From Cristatella mucedo (Eukaryota > Bryozoa > Phylactolaemata > Cristatellidae), in the NCBI GenBank assembly GCA_009760855.2, contig WPIO01000134.1, forward strand, positions 376,001 through 440,000: a DNA stretch of 64,000 bases, read 5' to 3'. Under the pieces are notes generated by a model. The model made no database searches. It saw nothing but the letters and a program-made list of their open reading frames with translations, and was not told the DNA's origin. Both the position numbers and the translations under genes were made by a program. The first letter of the stretch is position 1. Every line of letters starts with the position of its first letter. This document shows, in pieces, positions 34,481 through 44,800 of this stretch.

Positions 34481-34660
34481 TGGCTAGCCGTGATGGCACA
34501 CTGGTAAGGCGGTTGCTTTCACGACCTCGGCCCCGAGGTCGTGGGTTCAATTCATGCGGTGGGCGATTCTTTATCGCCACTGCAAGCGGTGGTGATAGCC
34601 GTAAAGGCTCTTCTGTCGCTATACAAAAAGAGGCTGTTTAATCAGCTGGGATTTTTTTTA
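34481..34660 (+). mobile_element. SINE family 1, well preserved
   Basis: A-box-like gatggcacactggtaaggcg, a perfect short inverted repeat around the B box (cgacctcgg...ccgaggtcg, 34520-34543), then gtgggttcaattcatgcgg, body gccactgcaagcggtggtg, and end aatcagctggg with a T-run. Confidence 0.9.
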
Positions 34661-34689
34661 AATGACGGAAGACTTGCGTTTAAAGTGTG

Positions 34690-34830
34690 TATAACCTAGA
34701 TGATATTATTAAAAGATTTAATAAGAATACACCTGATAAAGTGCCCTCGGAGAACTTTATCTCTTTCTAGGCACTTTACATTTGCTGCTAAGGAAACAAG
34801 ATCGAATGGTTAGTAGTAGCATCCTCAATA
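34690..34830 (-). mobile_element. LINE-A 3' end
   Basis: Reverse-complement tail (cctgataaagtgccctcgg, tctctttctaggcacttt) with an AT-rich start. It is truncated near 34835, where a plus-strand copy begins. Confidence 0.75.
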
Positions 34831-34837
34831 AACAACA

Positions 34838-35170
34838 TGCCGACCTGCGTCAGAACATCCCCTGACCTGACCACATTTAAAAGGTACTTAAAAACACACT
34901 TATTTAGGACAGCATTTAGTGGGTCCCTGTGATTCGTCCTTCACGTGCTTATACGTGCTGACACTGTGCATGCTGCCACTAACCACATTTGCATGCTGAC
35001 CTTATGCATGTCACCCCTAATCATGTTATTCATTTTGTTTGTTTTTCAAGCATGATTTTACTTAGCATTCAATTGCATTTCTCTTTGCAGCAAATGTAAA
35101 GCGCCTAGAAAGGGATTAAGTTCTCTGAGGGCGCTTTATCAAGTGCATTATTATTATTACTATTATTAAT
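34838..35170 (+). mobile_element. LINE-A 3' end
   Basis: Begins in the final codons of ORF2 (DLTTFKRYLKTHLFRTAFSG), then the 3' untranslated tail with gcgcctagaaagggattaag and an (ATT)n end. Confidence 0.85.
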
Positions 35171-35365
35171 ATTATTATTATGAATAATACGGTTAGTGGT
35201 GACATGCACAGGGTCAGAAAGCAAGTGTGGTTAGTGGCAGTGTGCAACAGTGTCAGCACACATAAGCACATAAAGAACGAATCCCAGCGACCCACTAAAT
35301 GCTGTCGTAAATAGGTGCGTTTTTAAGTTCTTTTTAAATATGGTCAGGTCAGGGGATTTTAAAAT
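35171..35365 (-). mobile_element. LINE-A 3' end, tail-to-tail with the previous copy
   Basis: Reverse complement of the same 3' region (gtgacatgcacagggtcag, then acccactaaatgctgtcg). It lacks the terminal ~90 bp and joins the plus copy at its (ATT)n tail, forming an inverted pair. Confidence 0.75.
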
Positions 35366-35534
35366 ATTTTCTTATTGCACTTGGAAGTAATGTAAAATAA
35401 AAATGCAAACTGTTAAATTCCTGACATGCTGGGTTCAAAGGAGTTACATATTCTGAAAGAGCATTCCTAGAAATTACTTTAGTCATCTATTAGATTTAAA
35501 ACAACTAACGAAAAGTCTTCACTTGCAGGCCAGT

Positions 35535-37385
35535 GTAATAATACCGCCATTGGAGCCTAATCTTATTCTAGGCATTTTACAAATGCTGTAAAGGAAGCAC
35601 GATTAAATGGTCAGTCGTGAAGGATGTCAACCAGCATAATAGAGTTAGAAGTAAAGTGCACATTGTTAACATGTAAATGTGGTTAGTGGTAGCATCCGCG
35701 GTGTCAGCACGCATAAGCATACAGAGGGCGAATCAAAAGGATCCACCAAATGCAGTGAGAAACAGGCGCGTTTTAGCTGTTTTTTTAATTGTTTTGACAT
35801 CTGGCTACATCGTCCATTCATCTCTGGTACACACGGGTGCATTCATTTCATCACTGGAAGCATGCCTACAAACACTCGCATTACTTGGGGATAAATGCCA
35901 CCGTCAGTCGAGACGTCAGTCGAGACGTCAGTCGGTAGTGAGTTTCAGTCTTTGGGAGCATACGAACTAAAGGCACGGTCTCCAAAGAGTTTGAGATTCG
36001 TGCAACGAATAGGGAAATGATAAGATTCCGAAAAGCGAGTAGTACGACGCCTGGTGAGGTAATAGATCTGATAGGTAGGCTGGAGCTAAAGAATGGAGGG
36101 ACCTAGAATTGAGTGACAGAACCTTGAAGTATATGCGTTGCTTGACTGGGACCCAATACAGATCGGCGAGAAGTGGTGCGATGTGGCAACAGCTATGCTT
36201 CCGACAGACAAGCCTGGCTGCAGAGTTTTTCACCAGTTGTAAGCACCTGATTGTATTGGTCGGTAGACCAGCAAGCCGTGAGTTAGAGAAGTCGAGACAT
36301 GCTGTCCCAAATGCACGGACCAATTTGATTGTAGTATTCCTGTCCAAGCAGGCCCAAATTCTCAGCAATGATAGGTAGCTGAAAGTCGGCAGATTGTGGA
36401 GCCAATGGGATCGTCTAGTGATAGGTCACTTTGGAACAGGACATCCTGATTTCGTGCAGATGCTACAAGATATATACAGGCAGAGCTAATGTTGAGTGTT
36501 ATCATCTTTCCAATTTCTGAGTAACACGTGGTTTGCCTATAGCTAGTAAGTTGGTTTTATCATCCATTTCAATTTCAATTTGAGAAAGGTTGCTGCCATC
36601 TGCACGCTTCAAATTAATACTCTGGAGTATCCCACCGATATTGGATCCAAGCCATTGCAGTGCAGTGCTAGCGATGCTCAGACGAGAATTGAGGTGCTCA
36701 AGAAGAACTTTGTGATAAATAGTATCAAACGTTGGCGAAAGATCAAGCAAAACAAGCAGACAGATTTTACCTGAGTCTGCATTCCGGAAAAAAACTGGTT
36801 ATACACCTAAAGCAATGCTGACTCTGGGTAGTGACTAGCTCTAAAACCGGAATGGAACTTGTTTGTTGTATTTGAGGTTTCAATGCAGGAGTTTAATTGG
36901 TCTGCCACTACTCGTTGTAGCGTCTCATATAGGAAAGGCGGCAGGGAGATTGGGCGGACGATGCTTAGGTTCTCTTGGTCCAGTGTTGCTTTTTTAATTA
37001 GAAACCAAACAAGAGCCTCTTTAAAGGTGCAAGGACAAGACCTGTGGTTAGTGACACATCTGTTATGTTAGTAATACATGGCTGCATCGCATCCACTCAC
37101 AATAGCAGTAGGACAGTAGGAATAGGGTCGAGAGGGCTTAGTAGTCTTCTTCGACTGGGAGATGAATGTCTAGATGAGGTCACTCGTGGCCTCCTTGAAC
37201 GCAGACATCGACGTTCTGTACGCAACTAAGGGAGAGAAGTCGTGCGGATGTTTCCTGAGGATGGAAGTCCAAAGGGGATGCTGCTACCTTAGAGACGGAC
37301 TGACTCAGATCTTGTCCATCTTGAAGCTGAGAAAGAAGCTAGAGAAGCGATCAGCTAGATCGCCACAATGATCACTAGGTAAGGT
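35535..37385 (-). mobile_element. longest LINE-A copy: RT domain to 3' end, internally deleted
   Basis: Minus strand. At the right end (about 36780-37000) is the N-terminal RT block, similar to VRPISLPPFLYETLQRVVAD. Next come MLDLSPTFDTIYHKVLLEHL (36700-36750) and a deletion removing the catalytic box. MLRIWACLDRNTTIKLVRAF follows, then LQLVKNSAARLVCRK and HSLAPAYLSDLLPHQ (36000-36250). The 3' tail ends near 35535. Stops and frameshifts make it non-functional. It is the best guide to the domain order of the family in this window. Confidence 0.8.
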
Positions 37386-37404
37386 TAGGATCACGTGTAA
37401 ATTA

Positions 37405-37550
37405 CTTGATAATAATAATAACAATAATACATTTGTATATCATCCTCAAGGAACTTAATCTCTTTCTGGGCACTTCGCACACGCTGTTAAAGAAAGCGTG
37501 ATAAAATGGTTAGCGGTAACATGCACATTGTCAACAAGCATCGATGCTTG
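37405..37550 (-). mobile_element. LINE-A 3' end
   Basis: An (AAT)n start, then catttgtatatcatcctcaa and tttctgggcacttcgcac, a diverged LINE-A tail. Confidence 0.7.
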
Positions 37551-37789
37551 TTGATCAGGACGCTCAGAAATCATTGAAAACAAATGCTGGTATGTTGACT
37601 CTGAAAGAGGGCGATGTGCACTCGTTCTGATTTTCCGGAATGGTATTTTTCCCCCCGGTGGGTATTTATTGCACACCGAAACACTAGCTCCATTTTACTC
37701 ATTGCAATACACTTGCATACCTATGATCCAGCTCCCAACGCTATCCGTGGTAGGCTCATCGCATGGTCACTAAGACGCAGACATCACCG

Positions 37790-38350
37790 AGTAGCATGGG
37801 GCTAGAAGCTCAGTATGGCTGCATGATTGCCATAGTCATAGCTCACTGTGGCTGCATCATTGCCATAGCCAGCCGTAGTAGAGAAGATTTTGTTGCATAA
37901 GATTTGCGGAGGTAAGTTCTTCAGTCTGGGTCCTGCAGGGCAAAAGCTTTTGTCGCCAGCAGCCTTTACACAAAGCAATTGAACAGCTAACTTATTGTCC
38001 ATAGAGCTTCTGAGAGTGCGAGCAGGCTGAAACAAGTGAAGCAGGTCAGCCAGGAAAAAAGGAGTCAAGCCACAGCCGACATTGTGGGTCAGAGTAAGAA
38101 TTTTGCTCGGTATCCGTTGATCAAAAAACAGAAGCCGTGGCAGCTCTTTCAGCCGAGAACACACATAGCTGAACCTCTGTGATTGGTTGACCAGCCTTAC
38201 AGCCATATTCATCCCCAGATTCGGAAGCTTAATGGGCTATTTCGGCAGCCCAGCCAAAACTGAATTACAGTAGTTTAACCTAGATCGCACCAGGGCGCTG
38301 GTAACATAATTATTTATTCGAGATTTCTGAATTATAGTTAGAAACTGATA
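37790..38350 (-). mobile_element. LINE-B fragment, C-terminal ORF2
   Basis: The minus-strand frame reads MNMAVRLVNQSQRFSYVCSR, LADLLHLFQPARTLRSSMDN and KAAGDKSFCPAGPRLKNLPP, the LINE-B block order. It has a local duplication of a GYGNDAA-like segment at its end. Confidence 0.75.
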
Positions 38351-40064
38351 ATATGGCAAAGTGGCATAAAAAGCCCAATTCATGTAATAGTCGATCAGTT
38401 GTTCTTTGGGGTAGGAAATGAGTTATTCACCATAGTTAGTGCTGGGCACATATGGCCCTCCGTTGCTGTCAAATAGACTATTCTAACCATAGGATGGGGC
38501 CTTTTTTATATCAAGGGCTGGCAGCTCTTTATCGCTGCCGTGCTCTTCAACCGTGAGTCACAAAGAAGCAGATTCATCAGGGCTGGCGACTCATCGCAGG
38601 GGTGCGCCTCGCCCTAATTACTACCCTATCGTAGATCAGCTTTCAGACAACGTTCTACATGCTGGGGGGGGGGTACCCAACCGGCGATGCGCAGAAAGCA
38701 CTGCGGTAGGCGGAGGTCTGTTGGTAGGCCGCGGTCAGCTGGATGGCAGCCGCAGGTGGTGGGCTGGGTCTGCCGTAACCGCCCATCTAGCCGTTTCCGC
38801 TGTCAATAGTCCACGCCCATCCCTAGCCGGACTCGAGGCGCCACCTGATGGAGGGCTGCCCGTAGCGAGCGCTCCCCGACTCTCCGATTCCAGGCCGTTC
38901 TGTGGTGTTTCACCTTGCGCGTGAGGTGCTGCGACGGACGCCGTTTTGACTCGCCTGCTTGGTTACATGGCATACAGTGCTGGATTTACAGTCATGCTCG
39001 TCGGGTAGTCCGCCCCCCCCCCGACGTCGACTTCGACGGACGAAGCTTCTGGTGACCCAGTCGCGGGCATTTACCTGCCGGTAGGGCTGTGCTATACTCC
39101 GCCGTTGGTCGCTTTGTCTAACCGGACCTTCGTCAACGTGGGCTCACCGTTACCGCGGTTTCTGTGTGCCCACTGACATACCGTGTCGCTCGAAGTGGCC
39201 AGATTCGCACGTAGGAGAGCGACGGCTTGCAGTCGCTGATGCTGCCATACAGTGCTGGTTAGCAGCCAAGCCGCGTATGCTATGTCGTATTTAACTTGCT
39301 TGTCACCGAGGCCGCGTGTTCATTGCCAAGCTGAAGCTTTGCATCGTGAACTGATTCGGCGGTTAGTCGATCTCAATACGCAGTTTGAAAGCCGTTGCCC
39401 CACTGCACAAGATCTTGGGGCCAAGCAGAGACTGGATTGTTCCCAGACCCGGTAGTGGTTTTGAGGCAGCTCCGGTGCGATCGGGCCTGGGCCGATTGTT
39501 ATCGCTCTAGGTGGAGACAGCCCGTTGTCCCGCAGCCAAACTGCGATTGGAGGACGTGTACGCCGAGTCGCTGGGTCGTGATTCAGGTTGTTGCTAGTCT
39601 TTTATTACACGTGGATCCCCGCTGGTATGGCTGATCCTGTTGCCCCTTTAGTTGCCGCTCTTTGCTGCTATTTCTGTGCCAGGTACCTAAAATATTCACA
39701 GACGTTTGCCACTAGCACTCAGCTAAGGAGTCGGCTTCCATCACCTGGAGAGATGTAAGAAGCATGAAAAGCCCCTTGCATTATGCCAGCTTCGTGTGCA
39801 TCGTCAGTGCATTGCAATGTGCTGCGCTTATGCTTGTCATGTGTACACACTTGTATATTATCATTGGCCTATGTAAGAAAACGTGGCTTCCAGACAAGTT
39901 TGACAGAAAGCAGTAGCACGAGATGCATTGCTGCATTGCTATGTACATGCTTCTTTTCACTGCATGCTAGGTATGCTAGGTATCCCCCTCGTGGTCCTGT
40001 CTACAGACGTTCGGCAACCAAATCTCCACGTGTCAGATCATAGCTGGTCTGGTGACTTCACTCC
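38351..40064. other. GC-rich, no supported gene
   Basis: A plus-strand frame at 38553-38924 and the segment 39000-39650 are GC-rich and could be CpG-rich regulatory DNA. No paired splice sites or motif were found. Confidence 0.3.
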
Positions 40065-40870
40065 GGTGTTAATAATAACAATAATTAATATCAATAATAG
40101 GTCGTTTGTATGGTGCTGAAGAGAACTTGAATCTCTGAATGCACTTTACAACTCCTGCAAGAGAATGAATCTTCGACGGTTAGCATCATGCACGATATCA
40201 AGCACACAGAAGCAAACAAGTAGCATTCTTAGGCCAGTATGCTGACGCCAGCATGAAGACACTCGTGGCCACCGGTTGGCAGGACATCTGACAATTAACG
40301 TGCACCGACTCCCGCACAGGTAGGCACGCACAGTACCTAGGAGCAAAGAACAGATTTTTCTCACTGGGGCGCAGGGAAAACTGATCGGAACAGATACTTT
40401 TCTTGAGCTGAGACCTGAACGATTTAAAGTCATTGCAGGTAGTGACCATAGCTGGAAGCATATTTCAGACACTCGGTGCATCCGAGCCGACAGCTCGATC
40501 GCCAAAGGATTTCAGTTTAGTACTAGCACCAGATATTGAGGTGCTGACGGCTCGAGAGCACCGTTTAGGAGAAGCAAAGAGGTCAGACGGGTAGGCTGGT
40601 GCAAGCTGGTGAAGTGACTTACCTTTAAGCCTGACCGAGGACCGCGAAATCGATGCCATGCTTAATTGGGAGCCAGTGAAGGTCAGACTGAAGCAGTGTG
40701 ATGTGGCAACTGTTCTCGTTGACCTTGCAGACCAGACGAGCCGACGAGTTTTTCACCAGTTGCAGAAAATTCACTGCACTGGCCGGCCGGGAGTCTTGAA
40801 CTACTAGAGTTGTGTGCAACCAGCAGTGCCCTTCCAGTAAGCTGGCAGAGATATGTAAAAACATCTTTGT
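40065..40870 (-). mobile_element. LINE-A-related fragment, divergent subfamily
   Basis: The minus strand encodes LQLVKNSSARLVCKVNENSC, ITLLQSDLHWLPIKHGIDFA, HQLAPAYPSDLF and KLKSFGDRAVGSDAPSV. The tail at 40070-40150 is diverged. Several frameshifts. Confidence 0.7.
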
Positions 40871-40907
40871 TGTAGACAGTCAGACAGCTAGTGAGCTGTG
40901 CAACTGG

Positions 40908-40927
40908 TCTGTCTGTCTGTCTGTCTG
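40908..40927. repeat. (TCTG)n microsatellite
   Basis: Five TCTG units. Confidence 0.85.
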
Positions 40928-41599
40928 CTGTGTGCATGGCTCTCTGGTGTGTCCTATTCAAATATGCATTGAGCATTGTGCTGATACCACTGCATTGTGT
41001 TCGATAATCTATTCGGCATCTGTATCAGGGAAGTGCTGAGACGGTCGAGACAGAACGGCCGTTGGCTCTTCACATTCGATAAATACCAAGCTTTCTGCAC
41101 CTTTCTGTGCTGGGCTTCATCGTCGTCAGAGCTACCTCCCAGCATTCAACCATTGGCTGCTGTCTTAATACTTGCCAGCCTGTCTTAATTACGTTTCAGC
41201 CTTTCTTAACTGAACTTTGCCCCAATTAGCAGACCGGGCCTTGCCTTAGCAATTGGCTGCAGGAAGCTACCCAGCAATTGTCCAAATGGCTGGCAGCTGC
41301 ACCTTGACCTTGTGCCTTCTCCCACCGTCCCGAACAGTAGCCAGCTAAGCTAGCTATTTATCAGCTGCTGGTGAATGGTCGCTGGTCAGCTGTCAGGCTC
41401 CTCAGCAAAACTAAGGAATCTCGACACTTACTTTGTCTCCATCTGTTGTGCTGCTGGAGCCACTGTGGTCCTTTGCCATGGCTGTAGTGGGCGGACTTCT
41501 GCCCCACACTTCTTCAATTCGCTCCTTCCATTCTTGGACATGGAGCCACGGCTCAGAATATTTGCAAATCGGCCCCACTCTATTATTGATCTTAGAAGA

Positions 41600-41880
41600 C
41601 GTGTTCTCATACCCTACTTCGAAACCAGCAATCTTCATTTTTGCTTACAGATCGCTTCATTCACGTGCACCAGCTTTCCTATTCGACCTCCTTGCTCCTT
41701 GTGTGTGCTGCTGCACACTTAATTGAACTCTTTTAGTGATCGAGCCCTCAGGTCTTATGCACCGGAAGTCACGAACTCACTTCCGGATTTTGTCTCCACT
41801 TGCAGGACTATGTATTGTATCTCCTATAACTTGAAAAGCCACAATATGGTTGTTACGCTTGAGAGTTTTCTATAGCACGC
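41600..41880 (+). mobile_element. LINE fragment, third subfamily, C-terminal ORF2
   Basis: The plus strand encodes YRSLHSRAPAFLFDLL and, after frameshifts, SYAPEVTNSLPDFVSTCRT, the canonical end of CR1/Rex1-like ORF2, but differing from LINE-A and LINE-B. Confidence 0.6.
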
Positions 41881-41884
41881 TTAA

Positions 41885-43300
41885 AAGCTAAGCAGTTTTC
41901 GGTCTGCATACGGTAGCCAACAGACTTCATCTCAAGTAAGAAAGAGAAAGTGAGAAGCATAACTGAGTCATCAGGGTAGTCGAGGAAGTGAGTAGCATGG
42001 AAGTAGCAACAAGCAGGAGAGATGCTGTTGAATAAGAACTTTGAAAATTAGTTCCACAGTCTAGTTAGTATCTGCAAGGCAAAAGCTTCTCTTGCCAACC
42101 GTCTTTAATAAAGAGCTGGAAACGAACATTTCATTTATTATCCATAGAGGACCCAAGGGCATAAGGAGGCTGAAACTGATGCAGTAACACTGGTCGTATT
42201 GAGGAGCCATATCCTGGCGGGCCTTGTGAGCTATTAGAGTAAGAACTTTTCGCTCTGTATCCATTCATCGACCGGTAGCTGTCGCAGCTCCTTCAGCAAA
42301 GGAGATACATGGCTGAACCCTGGGATTTGTTGACTAGCCTTAGCCTGACTGTCATATTTACCAGGAGCTTCAGGGGCTTTATGGCTTTTTTTGGTAGCCC
42401 AGCCGAAACAGAATTGCAGTAGTAGTCCAGCCTAGACAGAAGCAGGGAGCTAGTAGGATTTTTAGCAAGCCACCATAGTGGAACTCCCTAATCTTAGACA
42501 GGGATCGAACGTGATGGCCAGCTGTGGAAGCTGTCTTCTTAATGAAGCTTGCAAACGTTGAGCCTTTATCACATGTCACCTAAATGTCGAGCACATGTTG
42601 AAGTTCGAACTACATCATCCCCAGTTAGAAGAGTAAAGTATCCATGTCCAGCCGAATGCTTAGGGTAGCCTGTAAGAAGGAGTTCGGCTTTATTATTATT
42701 TAGAGTTATGAGATCGGCCGACATTCAGAATTGAATGTATGCAAGGAAAGCATTCGGTTGATATGTTCCAGCAGCCGATTCCGGTGGTTTAAACTTAAAT
42801 CCTTTGGAGACCGTGCATTTAGCTCGTATGCTCCCACAGCCTGGAACTCCCTCCCGACCTGCATCAGAACATCCCCTGACCTGACCACATTTAAAAGAAA
42901 CTTAAAAACATACCTATTTAGGACAGCATTTAGTGGGTCCTTGTGATTCGTCCTCGATGTGCTTATGCGTGCTGACACTGTTCATGCTGCCACTAACCAC
43001 ATTTGCATGCTGACCCAGTGCATGTAACCCCTAACCATGTTATTCATTTTGTTTGTTTTTCAAGCATGATTTTACTTACTATTCTATTGCGTATCACTTT
43101 GCAGCAAATGTAAAGCGCCTAGAAAGAGATTAAGTTCACTGAGGGCGCTTTATCAAGTGCAATATTATATTATATTATATAAATGACAAATCCAGCTGGG
43201 CATCGTCAGCATAGAAGTGATAAACTATCCATGGACCCAAATTACTTTTCCGAGAGGCTTGGTATAACTGGAGAACAGCAAAGGACCGAGAAAAAGCCTT
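41885..43300 (-). mobile_element. LINE-B copy interrupted by LINE-A
   Basis: The left part (41885-42785) carries the C-terminal and thumb regions on the minus strand. The right part (43184-43300) carries GPLLFSSYTKPLGKVI and, in a shifted frame, YHFYADDAQLDL, the intact RT catalytic Y-A-D-D tetrad. The parts adjoin in the 19.6-kb copy, so the LINE-A between them is a later insertion. Confidence 0.8.
42786..43183 (+). mobile_element. LINE-A 3' end nested in LINE-B
   Basis: Starts inside the ORF2 end (LKSFGDRAFSSYAPTAWNSL), then the 3' tail, and a TATAT-rich terminus at 43165-43183. 5'-truncated. The tail is close to that of the 34838 copy. Confidence 0.85.
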
Positions 43301-43544
43301 TGTGGAACTCCGCATTGGACTTTAAATCATATACATCTCACCTAAAGATGCACGTATTCAATTCAGCTCTCCCTACACCACAGTGAAATTAGCATTTTTC
43401 CTGCGTGCTTTGCAAAATTACTAGTGCTGATTTGGTACACGATCTGAATTTAAAGGTTAGCTAATTCAGCAGCCTCATTTATATAGTTGCAACATAGCCT
43501 TAACGGCTATCATCGCGTCTTCCTGTGGGCAGCAAACGATTGTT

Positions 43545-44604
43545 AATAATAATAATGCACTTGATAAAGCGCCCTCAGAGAACTCAATCTCTTCCTATAC
43601 GCTTTACATTTGCTGCAAAGGAAATCCGATAGAATGGTGAGTGGTATCATGCTTCATAAACAACATGAATAACATGGTTAGGGATGACATGCACAGGGTC
43701 AGCATGCAAGTGTGGTTAGTGGCAGCATGCACAGTGTCAGCACACATAAGCACGTGAAGGACGAATCACAGGGACCCACTAAATGCTGTCCTAAATAGGT
43801 GTGTTTTTAAGTTCCTTCTAAATGTGGTCAGGTCAGGGGATGTTCTGACGCAGATCGGGAGTGAGTTCCACGCTTTGGGAGCATACGAACTAAATGCACG
43901 GTCTCCAAAGGATTTGAGGTGTGTATGGGGTATTTGTAGACTGTTGGATTCCGAAAAGCGGGTGGTACGATGCTTGGCCTGATGGGGGAGTATATCGGAG
44001 AGATAGGCTGGAGCCAGAGAATGAAGGGACCTAAAAGTGAGCGACAAAACCTTGAAGTCAATCCGTTGCTTGACTGGTAACCAGTGCAGGTCGGCGAGAA
44101 GTGGAGTAATGTGGCAACTGCGACGCTCACGACAGACAAGCCTAGCTGCAGAGTTTTGCACCAGCTGCAATCGCCTGATCGCACATGCTGGGAGGCCAGT
44201 AAGCAGTGAGTTACAAAAGTCAAGACGGCATGTCACAATGCATGGACCAACTTAGACGTGTTATCCTTATCTAAACAAGCCCGAACTTTAGCAATGTTAT
44301 GTAGCTGAAAGTAGGCACATTTGACTGTGGAGCTGATGTGGTCGTCTAACGAGAGGTCACTTTGGAACATGACACCTAGATTTCGAGCTGATTCAACAGG
44401 AGATACGCTGGCAGAGCCAATTTTGAGCATCAACCTTTCCAGTGTCTGAATCTCACTGGGTTTGCCCATAACTAGTAATTTAATTTTATCATCGTTTAGT
44501 TTTAGAAAATTTGCTGCCATCCATGTGCGGATGTTATGAGTACATGCAGCAAGTGAGTTGAGAGAATTCGAGGTGCTCGAAGGCATCTTTTTAAATACCG
44601 TCAA
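43545..44604 (-). mobile_element. best-preserved LINE-A C-terminal half
   Basis: The two minus-strand frames overlap at 44233-44236 and together encode KLNDDKIKLLVMGKPSEIQT, FQSDLSLDDHIS, KVRACLDKDNTSKLVHAL, then MTCRLDFCNSLLTGLPACAI, HITPLLADLHWLPVKQRIDF, LHSLAPAYLSDILPHQAK and APKAWNSLP. Comparison with the 36304 copy shows the break is a single-base loss. No other stop was seen, so this copy is comparatively young. The RT catalytic core lies beyond the 5' truncation. A further short LINE-A piece abuts at 44590-44660. Confidence 0.85.
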
Positions 44605-44735
44605 GTCAGGGGAGGTCGTGACATCAGTGGGGAGTGAGTTCCAGGCTTAGGTAGCATTCAACGAAAGGACTTCTCTCCTTTGTTAAAAATATGATGCTGA
44701 GTTCTGATGGGAGTGCCATTTTTATACTGCTGCAG

Positions 44736-44800
44736 ATTCCAATGGCGGCAAGGACACTTGCCGAGCTGGCGAAACGGACGGTAATCGATGCCTTCTTCAG
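44736..44800 (+). CDS. coding exon, possible start of the plus-strand gene
   Basis: The acceptor TTTTATACTGCTGCAG (ending 44735) and ideal donor TTCTTCAG|GTAAGT bound 65 bp: ATT CCA then an ATG at 44742, reading MAARTLAELAKRTVIDAFF and exiting with 2 nt. The peptide looks like an amphipathic helix. The ATG could be the start, with the six preceding bases as 5' UTR, or the exon could be internal since the frame is open. The exit phase fits the exon at 58045. Family not recognised. Confidence 0.6.

Noticed and set aside
35905-35940. CRISPR-like short direct repeats (cagtcgagacgt units)
   Set aside because: Three adjacent units without spacers inside a LINE tail in a eukaryotic genome; a simple tandem duplication.
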